DNA of 64,000 nucleotides from a virus, in the IMG/VR virus record IMGVR_UViG_3300021420_000019, positions 37,524 to 101,523 of that record. One strand, 5' to 3'. Of the stretch, positions 16,401 through 21,423 are shown one piece after another. Each line of letters starts with the position of its first letter. Within the stretch, counting starts at the first letter, position 1. Made by a program: the position numbers and the translations under genes. A model generated the notes under the pieces. It worked only from the letters and a program-made list of their open reading frames with translations, did no database searches and had not been told where the DNA came from.

Positions 16401-16490
16401 TGTGGGCAGCATTGGATGCAGCGGACACTTATAAAGTCCGAATCAGCAGATCGCTGAGCCGATAGGGTCCGATTCCCTAGTCCACAACCA
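16401..16490 (+). tRNA. Atypical class II tRNA, anticodon uncertain
   Basis: Acceptor TGTGGGC/GTCCACA, T-arm TAGGG/CCCTA, a long variable arm (CAGC/GCTG), A73 and CCA are all good. The D-arm is shrunk to GCAT-TGG-ATGC. The anticodon stem CGGAC/GTCCG closes a 9-nt loop ACTTATAAA. Read as a 7-nt loop with an A-A closing pair it would give TAT. Could be a frameshift-type or decaying tRNA. Confidence 0.6.
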
Positions 16491-16495
16491 AGTTT

Positions 16496-16581
16496 GCCGT
16501 TGTGACGGAATGGTATACGAGGGAGTCTTAAAAACTCCTGTGCTCACGCACATGCTGGTTCGAGTCCAGTCAACGGCACCA
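16496..16581 (+). tRNA. tRNA-Leu (TAA)
   Basis: Class II: acceptor GCCGTTG/CAACGGC, loop CTTAAAA, variable arm GTGC/GCAC, A73, CCA encoded. Confidence 0.92.
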
Positions 16582-16585
16582 ATCT

Positions 16586-16653
16586 GGCGGAGACAGAGGT
16601 TCGATTCCTCTCTTAGGTCACTGACCCGAGTCGTCTAGCGGCAGGATACCGCC
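16586..16653 (+). other. Circularly permuted tRNA-like element (Glu-like halves in reverse order)
   Basis: A tRNA 3' half comes first: GGCGG, AGAC, T-arm AGAGG-TTCGATT-CCTCT, then CTTAGGT. After a 5-nt loop CACTG follows a 5' half: ACCCGAG, a Glu-type D-arm (TCGTCTAGCGGCAGGATAC) and CCGCC. CCGCC pairs with GGCGG as an anticodon stem, and six of seven acceptor positions pair. There is no CCA. It could be a true permuted tRNA or two remnants. Confidence 0.45.
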
Positions 16654-16908
16654 TAACAAGATCGCAAGTCCTACGGGGCGAACGATAGAACACGGCAGGG
16701 CGAACTCGGGTGGAAACACTTTAGAGCATCTGTGCTCCGTGGGCTCGGGGAACGCGACATCCCCAGAATTTGATATTCCAGAGACCTGTAAGTCCCTGAT
16801 ACGGCAAGGTCCCGGATTGCCAGGACGGTGCTACGCGCCACGATGGGGCCGCTTTGATGCTACTGGGCCAAGTTAACCAGTCAGTCCTGGCATAGGTATT
16901 CAAGTTTT
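16654..16908 (+). other. Unassigned structured spacer
   Basis: 255 bases without tRNA or ORF. ACTCGGGT (~16705) can pair back with ACCCGAGT at 16624, and GC-rich hairpins occur around 16730-16880. No family recognised; no group I intron core was found. Confidence 0.3.
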
Positions 16909-16984
16909 GAATTCGTAGCTCAATTGCTAGAGCAATCGACTCTTACTCGATGGGTTGTGGGTTGGACTCCCACCGGATTCACCA
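16909..16984 (+). tRNA. tRNA-Lys (CTT)
   Basis: Acceptor GAATTCG/CGGATTC, loop CTCTTAC, T-loop TTGGACT (variant of TTCGA), A73, CCA encoded. Confidence 0.88.
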
Positions 16985-16986
16985 AG

Positions 16987-17048
16987 TTTGACGTTCACTT
17001 AACAGTGAGATAACGACCGTAGCGGTTTCGCGTGACTCCGCCGTCAAA
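16987..17048 (+). ncRNA. Unassigned structured RNA in a tRNA slot
   Basis: Closing stem TTTGACG/CGTCAAA with internal hairpins TCAC/GTGA and ACCG/CGGT. No anticodon or T-arm and no CCA. It starts right after the CCAAG spacer where a tRNA would begin. Confidence 0.4.
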
Positions 17049-17054
17049 AGATTC

Positions 17055-17129
17055 GGATCGCTAATTCAAAGGCTAGAAGCGCTCTCTTTTAAAGAGTTAA
17101 TCTCCGTTCGAGTCGGAGGCGATCCACCA
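17055..17129 (+). tRNA. tRNA-Lys (TTT)
   Basis: Acceptor GGATCGC/GCGATCC, loop CTTTTAA, T-arm CTCCG/CGGAG, A73, CCA encoded. Confidence 0.92.
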
Positions 17130-17137
17130 AGTTCTAT

Positions 17138-17225
17138 TGAGCCCATGACACAATGGTGTGTCCCTTCTCTGTAAAAGAAGCGGTCCTTGCGACCACGGTC
17201 AGTTCGATCCTGACGGGCTCAACCA
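17138..17225 (+). tRNA. tRNA-Tyr (GTA)
   Basis: Class II: acceptor TGAGCCC/GGGCTCA, loop CTGTAAA, long variable arm CGGTC/GACCACG, A73, CCA encoded. Confidence 0.93.
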
Positions 17226-17226
17226 T

Positions 17227-17301
17227 AGTCGAGTAGCACAATGGCGGTGCAGACTCTTGATAGGAGTAAGGCTGTCCGTTCAAGTCGGACCTCGACTACC
17301 A
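17227..17301 (+). tRNA. tRNA-Ile (GAT)
   Basis: Acceptor AGTCGAG/CTCGACT, loop TTGATAG, T-arm GTCCG/CGGAC, A73, CCA encoded. The outermost anticodon-stem pair is a G-A mismatch. Confidence 0.88.
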
Positions 17302-17311
17302 ATATTGATAT

Positions 17312-17374
17312 CCGGGGGACTAACTAGGAGCCGTATAGCAGCCTAGTTCAATGCTGTACGGGAAACCTCCCCGG
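17312..17374 (+). ncRNA. Pseudoknotted small RNA in tRNA array
   Basis: Closing stem CCGGGGG/TCCCCGG. Inside, AACTAGG (17322-17328) pairs with CCTAGTT (17342-17348), which itself lies in the loop of a 10-bp hairpin (17331-17340 with 17352-17361). This is a classic H-type pseudoknot. Family unknown. Confidence 0.5.
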
Positions 17375-17377
17375 CGT

Positions 17378-17452
17378 GGGCGATGAGTAGGACGGGAATA
17401 TTCCTGCTTTGCAAGCAGCGAGAAATCGGTTCGACTCCGATATTGTCCACCA
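17378..17452 (+). tRNA. tRNA-Ala (TGC)
   Basis: Acceptor GGGCGAT/ATTGTCC (two G-T wobbles), loop TTTGCAA, T-arm ATCGG/CCGAT, A73, CCA encoded. Confidence 0.9.
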
Positions 17453-17459
17453 AATTTAC

Positions 17460-17532
17460 ACCCTGTTCGCCAAGCGGCTAAGGCATCTGGTTTACACCCA
17501 GACATTCGGGAGTTCAAATCTCTCACGGGGTA
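17460..17532 (+). tRNA. tRNA-Val (TAC)
   Basis: Acceptor ACCCTGT/ACGGGGT, anticodon stem TCTGG/CCAGA, loop TTTACAC, A73. No CCA is encoded: the next tRNA begins two bases after A73. Confidence 0.9.
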
Positions 17533-17533
17533 C

Positions 17534-17609
17534 GGGCTGTTCGTTCACCGGAATAGGACACGACGCTACGAACGTCGAAAAAAGAGTTCGATTCTCTTAC
17601 GGCCCTCCA
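17534..17609 (+). tRNA. tRNA-Arg (ACG)
   Basis: Acceptor GGGCTGT/ACGGCCC, stem CGACG/CGTCG, loop CTACGAA, CCA encoded. Confidence 0.92.
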
Positions 17610-17613
17610 TCTT

Positions 17614-17689
17614 GACCCTGTAACTCAGCGCACAGAGTGTCCGCCTTCGAAGCGGTTCGCCGGGGGTTGGAATCCCTCCAGGGTCTCCA
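17614..17689 (+). tRNA. tRNA-Arg (TCG)
   Basis: Acceptor GACCCTG/CAGGGTC, loop CTTCGAA, T-loop TTGGAAT, CCA encoded. Confidence 0.9.
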
Positions 17690-17691
17690 GT

Positions 17692-17791
17692 ATGTTGTAA
17701 TACGAAGCGTAACACAACAGAAGGCGGCTACCAGTTGTGGGTAGGTCGCAAGTGAAATCCAAAGCACGTTCGGTGATAGCCCGGACAACAT
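17692..17791 (+). ncRNA. Unassigned structured RNA in a tRNA slot
   Basis: Closing stem ATGTTGT/ACAACAT around ~86 bases that include a long hairpin (GCGGCTACC with GGGTAGGTCGC). No tRNA arms. Family unknown. Confidence 0.4.
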
Positions 17792-17798
17792 TTTCTGT

Positions 17799-17886
17799 TA
17801 AGGCGTAGGGGAATTGGTAGACCCGCTCGGCTGTTACCCGAGAGTCGTAAAGACACCTGTAGGTTCGAAACCTACCGCCTTAGCCA
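17799..17886 (+). tRNA. tRNA-Asn (GTT) on a class II body
   Basis: Acceptor TAAGGCG/CGCCTTA, loop CTGTTAC gives GTT, G73 (an Asn identity base) and CCA. The D-arm (GGGGAATTGGTAGACCC) and long variable arm (GTC-GTAAA-GAC) are Leu/Ser-like, which normal tRNA-Asn lacks. See findings. Confidence 0.85.
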
Positions 17887-17894
17887 CTTTCAAA

Positions 17895-17969
17895 GGACGA
17901 TTAGTTTAATCGGTAGAACTGCTGTCTTGTAAACAGCGGGAAATGGTTCGAGACCATTATCGTCCTCCA
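17895..17969 (+). tRNA. tRNA-Thr (TGT)
   Basis: Acceptor GGACGAT/ATCGTCC, stem GCTGT/ACAGC, loop CTTGTAA, CCA encoded. Confidence 0.93.
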
Positions 17970-17971
17970 AG

Positions 17972-18034
17972 TTTTGTCTCTCGGTCATTATGGCCAAGCC
18001 GAGAAAATCTCTGTGGCGCAGAGTAAAGACAAAA
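17972..18034 (+). ncRNA. Three-way-junction-like RNA in a tRNA slot
   Basis: Perfect 8-bp closing stem TTTTGTCT/AGACAAAA, then hairpins CTCGG/CCGAG and CTCTG/CAGAG. It has no tRNA features and lies between two tRNA-Thr genes. Confidence 0.45.
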
Positions 18035-18041
18035 AGTTTAA

Positions 18042-18116
18042 GCAGGGCTAGTATAATCGGTAGTACGCGCCCCTCGTAAGGTCGTAATGCGTGTTCGAGT
18101 CACGCGCCCTGCTCCA
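18042..18116 (+). tRNA. tRNA-Thr (CGT)
   Basis: Acceptor GCAGGGC/GCCCTGC, loop CTCGTAA, T-arm GCGTG/CACGC, CCA encoded. One anticodon-stem mismatch. Confidence 0.88.
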
Positions 18117-18121
18117 AGTTA

Positions 18122-18168
18122 AGCGGTGCCTCACTCTGATGTCCAGGTTAAATGTTCAGACAGCCGCT
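18122..18168 (+). other. Short inverted-repeat spacer
   Basis: AGCGG/CCGCT enclose 37 bases between tRNA-Thr genes. Possibly another small structured RNA; evidence is weak. Confidence 0.25.
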
Positions 18169-18177
18169 CTTGATTTT

Positions 18178-18251
18178 GCTGGCATAGCTCAATGGAAGAG
18201 CTTCCGCTTGGTAAGCGGAGGACTTGAGTCCGATTCTCAATGCTAGCTCCA
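18178..18251 (+). tRNA. tRNA-Thr (GGT)
   Basis: Acceptor GCTGGCA/TGCTAGC, stem TCCGC/GCGGA, loop TTGGTAA, CCA encoded. Confidence 0.93.
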
Positions 18252-18258
18252 ATTTTAC

Positions 18259-18336
18259 GGCCTGTTGGTCCAGCCTGGAGTGGACGCGTCCTTGTCACGG
18301 ACGAGATCGTGGGTCCGAATCCCACACGGGTCGCCA
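18259..18336 (+). tRNA. tRNA-Asp (GTC)
   Basis: Acceptor GGCCTGT/ACGGGTC, stem CGTCC/GGACG, loop TTGTCAC, G73, CCA encoded. Confidence 0.93.
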
Positions 18337-18341
18337 TTTAC

Positions 18342-18415
18342 GGCCCTGTCGATTAGTGTCAGGTCATTCGCTTCTCAAGCGAACAGCAGCGGTTAGATTC
18401 CGCTCAGGGCCACCA
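18342..18415 (+). tRNA. tRNA-Glu (CTC)
   Basis: Acceptor GGCCCTG/CAGGGCC, stem TTCGC/GCGAA, loop TTCTCAA, T-loop TTAGATT, CCA encoded. Confidence 0.9.
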
Positions 18416-18420
18416 AGTTT

Positions 18421-18497
18421 GAGGACATGGTCCAATCGGTAGCGATGCTGGCCTTTCAAGCCATGCGGTGCGGGTTCGAGTCCCGCTGTCCTTACCA
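18421..18497 (+). tRNA. tRNA-Glu (TTC)
   Basis: Acceptor GAGGACA/TGTCCTT, loop CTTTCAA, T-arm GCGGG/CCCGC, CCA encoded. Confidence 0.9.
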
Positions 18498-18509
18498 AAT
18501 CGAGGAACT

Positions 18510-18770
18510 ATGAGCTGGGTGATGGTTAACGACTTCACCGTCGTGGAAAGAAAAGAAGACGGCACGGTAACACAGCAGGTGTTCACCTCGCACGCCCAGG
18601 CCCGTCAGTTCATGGAGAAGTACGCGGGACAAAAACCTATGAGGCCGCACAAGCCCACGATGCCTAGTCACGCTCGCGCTAGGTCCGGTAGTTCAAAGCC
18701 TATCATCCCGCAGACAGCGGAACAGATAGCGCTGAGAGAAGCGGCGCTGAAACAGTTTAACGGTTTGTAA
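18510..18770 (+). CDS. Small hypothetical protein within tRNA array
   Basis: 86 aa starting MSWVMVNDFTVVERKEDG, with GAGGAAC before the ATG, 12 bases after tRNA-Glu. A beta-rich first third is followed by a basic Pro/Ser/Arg-rich linker and a short C-terminal helix. The C-terminal pattern resembles the 20656-20868 protein only in composition. Function unknown. Confidence 0.6.
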   Translation: MSWVMVNDFTVVERKEDGTVTQQVFTSHAQARQFMEKYAGQKPMRPHKPTMPSHARARSGSSKPIIPQTAEQIALREAALKQFNGL

Positions 18771-18777
18771 GTTTAAT

Positions 18778-18864
18778 CCGCTGGTGATGGAATTACCAGA
18801 CATGCGAATCTTAGAAATTCGTGCCCTATGTGGCGTGGGAGTGGAAGCCTCCCCCGGCGGACCA
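18778..18864 (+). tRNA. tRNA-Leu (TAG)
   Basis: Class II: acceptor CCGCTGG/CCGGCGG, stem CGAAT/ATTCG, loop CTTAGAA, unusual T-loop TGGAAGC, CCA encoded. Confidence 0.88.
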
Positions 18865-18899
18865 ATTTAAATCTTATCAACGACCGGGAGGTCAACGAT

Positions 18900-19337
18900 A
18901 TGAAACTGAAAGACGAATCTAAGTCAGAGCGTCGCGCTAATCAATTAGGAATGTCTTACGGTACAGCATCCGGTAGACTTCGTAAGATGATACTATTTGA
19001 TGTATTGAGAAAGCACAGCGAGAATAAATGTTTTAAGTGCGGCGAATTGATAGAGTCCGAAAAAGACTTAAGCATCGAGCATAAACAGCCCTGGGAAAAT
19101 AAAAATCCCGATCTGTTTTGGGATTTAAATAACATCGCTTTTTCTCACATGTGCTGCAACATACCGCATGTTTATAAGGGCAGCGGAGCGTCACTTAGAA
19201 AGATCGGTCCGGAAGGAACTTCGTGGTGCTGGCAGCATAAAGAATTTTTACCAATTGGAGAATTTTATACGGATTCTTCAAATTGGAACGGTCTACACAG
19301 CAGATGTAAATCTTGTCATAAGTCTAGACCTAGATAG
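18900..19337 (+). CDS. HNH homing-type endonuclease (paralogue of 15387 gene)
   Basis: 145 aa from the ATG at 18900 after GGGAGG. CFKCGELI, LSIEHKQPW, NIAFSHMCCN, CWQHKEF and CKSC follow the same order as in the 15387-15887 protein, including the LFWDLxNIAFSH block. The ribosome site lies in a small GACC-GGGA-GGTC hairpin, but no complementary upstream loop was found, unlike the other leaders. Probably a free-standing endonuclease inserted among tRNAs. Confidence 0.8.
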   Translation: MKLKDESKSERRANQLGMSYGTASGRLRKMILFDVLRKHSENKCFKCGELIESEKDLSIEHKQPWENKNPDLFWDLNNIAFSHMCCNIPHVYKGSGASLRKIGPEGTSWCWQHKEFLPIGEFYTDSSNWNGLHSRCKSCHKSRPR

Positions 19338-19344
19338 TTTCTAC

Positions 19345-19419
19345 TGCCCGTTATAGTTCTGTTGAACTTCGAGGTCTCATAAGCCTTGCAGGTTGGTTAG
19401 ATTCCAACACGGGCTACCA
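19345..19419 (+). tRNA. tRNA-Met (CAT)
   Basis: Loop CTCATAA, T-arm GTTGG/CCAAC, acceptor TGCCCGT/ACGGGCT with a terminal T-T mismatch, CCA encoded. The anticodon stem lacks the three G-C pairs of initiators, so it is an elongator or a lysidine-type Ile tRNA. Confidence 0.85.
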
Positions 19420-19425
19420 CTTTAA

Positions 19426-19499
19426 GCGTCTGTGATGTAACGGTAGCATATTTGACTGCCAGTCAAATCGTCTCGATTCGAATTCGAGTAGACGCCCCA
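19426..19499 (+). tRNA. tRNA-Gly (GCC)
   Basis: Acceptor GCGTCTG/TAGACGC, stem TTTGA/TCAAA, loop CTGCCAG, CCA encoded. Confidence 0.93.
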
Positions 19500-19596
19500 C
19501 ATTGATGTTCGCCTGTCCGTGGCGCGAGTAATTACCGCAGCCGCCCAGGCCGGAGCCCGATCCCGAGAGTGTAAAACGTCATAGTCGGAAAAATTT

Positions 19597-19713
19597 ATGA
19601 GTGAACAAAAACAGTGTTTAGAGTGCAAAGTTCCGATACACGAGGGTCCATTCGGCCCGTACATAGTGTATCTAAACGAAGACGGAACTCCACATATTTG
19701 CGATAAGAAATAG
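19597..19713 (+). CDS. Micro-protein with CxxC motif (38 aa)
   Basis: MSEQKQCLECKVPIHEGPFG... with CLEC and a later ICDKK, possibly one zinc site. GGAA precedes the start. It lies between two tRNA-Gly genes, five bases before the second. The 97-base stretch ahead of it (19500-19596) has no tRNA. Coding status is likely but not certain. Confidence 0.5.
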   Translation: MSEQKQCLECKVPIHEGPFGPYIVYLNEDGTPHICDKK

Positions 19714-19717
19714 TTTT

Positions 19718-19791
19718 GCAAGCATGGTATATAGATTGTGCCCCGGCCTTCCAAGTCGGAGAATCGAGTTTGAGTCTCGATGCTTGCTCCA
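19718..19791 (+). tRNA. tRNA-Gly (TCC)
   Basis: Acceptor GCAAGCA/TGCTTGC, stem CCGGC/GTCGG, loop CTTCCAA, CCA encoded. Confidence 0.93.
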
Positions 19792-19798
19792 AGTTTAT

Positions 19799-19873
19799 AT
19801 GAGAGTCGTCCAGCGGCCAGGACTGCGGTCTCCAAAACCGCGTACGGTGGTTCGAGTCCATCCTCTCATGCCA
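19799..19873 (+). tRNA. tRNA-Trp (CCA)
   Basis: Acceptor ATGAGAG/CTCTCAT, stem GCGGT/ACCGC, loop CTCCAAA, G73, CCA encoded. Confidence 0.93.
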
Positions 19874-19878
19874 ATTTT

Positions 19879-19955
19879 GTCTCTATAGCTTAACGGATAA
19901 AGCGCCGAGCTTCTACCTCGGGACCACGCGGGTTCAATTCCTGCTAGAGACTCCA
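19879..19955 (+). tRNA. tRNA-Arg (TCT)
   Basis: Acceptor GTCTCTA/TAGAGAC, stem CCGAG/CTCGG, loop CTTCTAC, CCA encoded. Confidence 0.93.
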
Positions 19956-19956
19956 A

Positions 19957-20012
19957 TTTTCGTGGCCGCCCTAACGGGTATAAAACTATCGGGACGATAT
20001 AGACGGCGAAAA
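19957..20012 (+). ncRNA. Three-way-junction-like RNA in a tRNA slot
   Basis: TTTTCG plus GCCG pair with CGGCGAAAA, enclosing hairpins CCC/GGG and ATCG/CGAT. No tRNA arms. Similar size and position to the 17972-18034 element. Confidence 0.4.
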
Positions 20013-20031
20013 TTCCCGAGCGGAAGATTAC

Positions 20032-20107
20032 GGACGCGTAGCACAGCGGACAATGCGGCTCTCCCCTAAAGAGTCAGGCCCAGGTTCAACTCCTGGCGCG
20101 TCCCCCA
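20032..20107 (+). tRNA. tRNA-Arg (CCT)
   Basis: Acceptor GGACGCG/CGCGTCC, loop CCCCTAA (C rather than the usual U at position 33), CCA encoded. Confidence 0.87.
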
Positions 20108-20123
20108 GTTCTACCGAGGTCTC

Positions 20124-20276
20124 ATGTGGACCGCAGTCGTTGATGGCTACATCATAACACAAAGAATGTCCGATGACGACGTGTGGTTCAGATGTAACTT
20201 GTTCGGAAGGGAGCCGTTGATAGACGCACTTGAGAGGTTCCTGAAAGATACCGAAGACAATGGACACAAAGACTAA
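20124..20276 (+). CDS. Small hypothetical protein (50 aa)
   Basis: MWTAVVDGYIITQRMSDDDV..., GAGGT before the ATG. A beta-hairpin-like start and an acidic helix at the end (LIDALERFLKDTEDN). Overlaps the next tiny ORF by 17 bases. No family recognised. Confidence 0.55.
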   Translation: MWTAVVDGYIITQRMSDDDVWFRCNLFGREPLIDALERFLKDTEDNGHKD

Positions 20277-20349
20277 GAACGGGCTCCTGCGGCTCTCGAT
20301 ACTGTGGGGCCCGATAGCGATCTTGGTTATCTCGATTTTGACGAATTAG
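20260..20349 (+). CDS. Possible tiny membrane peptide (29 aa)
   Basis: MDTKTKNGLLRLSILWGPIA... one hydrophobic segment (LSILWGPIAILVISIL) after a basic start, typical of small phage membrane peptides. It ends two bases before the RNase P RNA. Coding evidence is modest. Confidence 0.35.
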   Translation: MDTKTKNGLLRLSILWGPIAILVISILTN

Positions 20350-20351
20350 TT

Positions 20352-20641
20352 TGGCAGTCTAGACAATCGCGGGGAACCGAGGAAAGTCAGGACACAACTA
20401 AGTACAGTGCCGTGGGAGATGCGGGCCGGGCAACCGGACGGGTAAGCCTCCGTATCGCATTGCGAGTTAACACTCTCGTTGCGTTCATTGGAGCGGAGAC
20501 AGTCCACACTGGTGCAATCGAAAATAGGACCTGAGCGTTTACTTAGCGTGTTGAGGGTCGGGTTTCGAGCAAAGAGGAATGATTGTCGCCGCGACTTGTG
20601 TAGTATCGTTCGCGGAACAAAATCCTGCTTATTGACTGCCA
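20352..20641 (+). ncRNA. rnpB: Phage-encoded RNase P RNA (bacterial type A-like)
   Basis: Ends pair as P1 (TGGCAGTC/GACTGCCA) and P2 (GACAATC/GATTGTC). The CR-I block GAGGAAAGTC is intact. P4 is CAGGA near the 5' end with TCCTG before CTTAT at the 3' end, a compensated change from the usual CCGGG/CCCGG. GACAGTCCACAC matches CR-II/III and GGAATGATTGTC matches CR-IV. About 290 nt versus ~350-400 in hosts: P3 is reduced. It should trim tRNA 5' leaders with host RnpA. Confidence 0.9.
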
Positions 20642-20655
20642 CACTTTAGGATCAT

Positions 20656-20868
20656 ATGCCGCAATCAGTTGACGAAATTCTAGCAGGCGCAAAGGAAACA
20701 TTGGCGAACGCCAACAAGGCCTTCCCGAGTTCTTCTCCAGCGCCCCCGCAACCGCAGAAGCCCTCTTACACTGCGGCGCACGCAGCGAGAAAGGCCGTCC
20801 CGAGTATGGGCGATGAGCTAGCGGCTAAGGGCACGATGGTCGATAAAGCGAAACAGGCGTTGAAGTAA
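20656..20868 (+). CDS. Small hypothetical protein
   Basis: 70 aa, Ala/Pro/Lys-rich, MPQSVDEILAGAKETLANAN at the start, then a Pro/Gln linker. Located directly after the RNase P RNA and before tRNA-Ser. It is too short to be the ~110-aa RNase P protein and lacks its RNR motif. Function unknown. Confidence 0.55.
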   Translation: MPQSVDEILAGAKETLANANKAFPSSSPAPPQPQKPSYTAAHAARKAVPSMGDELAAKGTMVDKAKQALK

Positions 20869-20872
20869 TTAC

Positions 20873-20958
20873 GGAGCGGTGCCGAAACGGTAGCCGGATA
20901 TGTTTGCTAAACATACGTCCGAAAGGACGTGGGAGTTCGAGTCTCTCCCGCTCCGCCA
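20873..20958 (+). tRNA. tRNA-Ser (GCT)
   Basis: Class II: acceptor GGAGCGG/CCGCTCC, stem TATGT/ACATA, loop TTGCTAA, variable arm CGTCC/GGACG, G73, CCA encoded. Confidence 0.94.
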
Positions 20959-20985
20959 GATTGAATACTTGTCCGAAAGGGCATA

Positions 20986-21084
20986 GGGAACCTTAAACGG
21001 TAAAGACGCGAGAATATCTAAAAGCTATTCGAAGCGGACCTTGCAGTCGAAAGACGAAACTGAGAATCTTAGCAAGGGGTTCCC
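20986..21084 (+). ncRNA. tRNA-like structured RNA without anticodon arm match
   Basis: GGGAACC/GGTTCCC closing stem, a D-arm-like CTTAAACGGTAAAG and a hairpin GAATA/TATTC. Further hairpins (GTC-GAAA-GAC) follow instead of a T-arm, and there is no CCA. Possibly a decayed tRNA or an unknown RNA. Confidence 0.4.
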
Positions 21085-21094
21085 GAGCATTTAT

Positions 21095-21178
21095 GGAAAG
21101 CAGTCGGCAATGGTGCCTCACAGTCTTGAAAACTGTACCACCCGCAAGGGTGACGGAGTTCGATTCTCCGGCTTTCCT
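21095..21178 (+). tRNA. tRNA-Ser (TGA)
   Basis: Class II: acceptor GGAAAGC/GCTTTCC, stem ACAGT/ACTGT, loop CTTGAAA, variable arm CACCC/GGGTG. The 3' end reads TCCG, so CCA is not fully encoded. Confidence 0.9.
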
Positions 21179-21180
21179 CC

Positions 21181-21254
21181 GTCCGAGTCGGCAAATGATA
21201 AGCTAGTCGTCCGCAAAACGACAATCGCTGGTTTGATTCCAGCCTCGGACTCCA
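21181..21254 (+). tRNA. tRNA-Cys (GCA)
   Basis: Acceptor GTCCGAG/CTCGGAC, stem GTCGT/ACGAC, loop CCGCAAA (C33 instead of U33), CCA encoded. It starts three bases after tRNA-Ser. Confidence 0.88.
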
Positions 21255-21263
21255 AATTTCTAT

Positions 21264-21337
21264 TCCCTTGTCGGCTAAAGGCAGGCCACGAGTCTTTGAA
21301 ACTCGTTACGGACGTTCGACCCGTCCCGAGGGAACCA
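21264..21337 (+). tRNA. tRNA-Gln (TTG)
   Basis: Acceptor TCCCTTG/CGAGGGA, stem CGAGT/ACTCG, loop CTTTGAA, CCA encoded. Confidence 0.93.
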
Positions 21338-21344
21338 TTTCTAC

Positions 21345-21419
21345 TCCCGTGTCGGCTAACTGGAAGGCCAGCGCCCTCTGAAGGCGTTAATTTTCGTTCG
21401 AATCGAAACGTGGGAACCA
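21345..21419 (+). tRNA. tRNA-Gln (CTG)
   Basis: Acceptor TCCCGTG/CGTGGGA, stem GCGCC/GGCGT, loop CTCTGAA, CCA encoded. Ends four bases before the next CDS. Confidence 0.92.
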
Positions 21420-21423
21420 TTTC

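Noticed and set aside
16158-16457. A 99-aa rightward ORF across the tRNA array
   Set aside because: It runs through tRNA-Phe, tRNA-Leu and part of a third tRNA. Open frames in GC-balanced tRNA DNA arise by chance and it has no ribosome site.
16654-16908. Group I intron inside a tRNA
   Set aside because: No P7 GACTA/TAGTC-type pairing or S motif; the flanks do not form a continuous tRNA.
18122-18168. Hammerhead ribozyme (CTGATG present)
   Set aside because: The conserved CTGATGA is incomplete and no matching GAAA and cleavage-site strand occur in the right order.
18880-18900. Kissing-loop leader for the 18900 HNH gene
   Set aside because: A small GACC-GGGA-GGTC hairpin holds the ribosome site, but no upstream loop complementary to it exists; the upstream sequence is tRNA-Leu.
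20656-20868. RNase P protein (RnpA) beside the RNase P RNA
   Set aside because: Only 70 aa, lacks the RNR motif and has a Pro/Gln-rich composition unlike RnpA.
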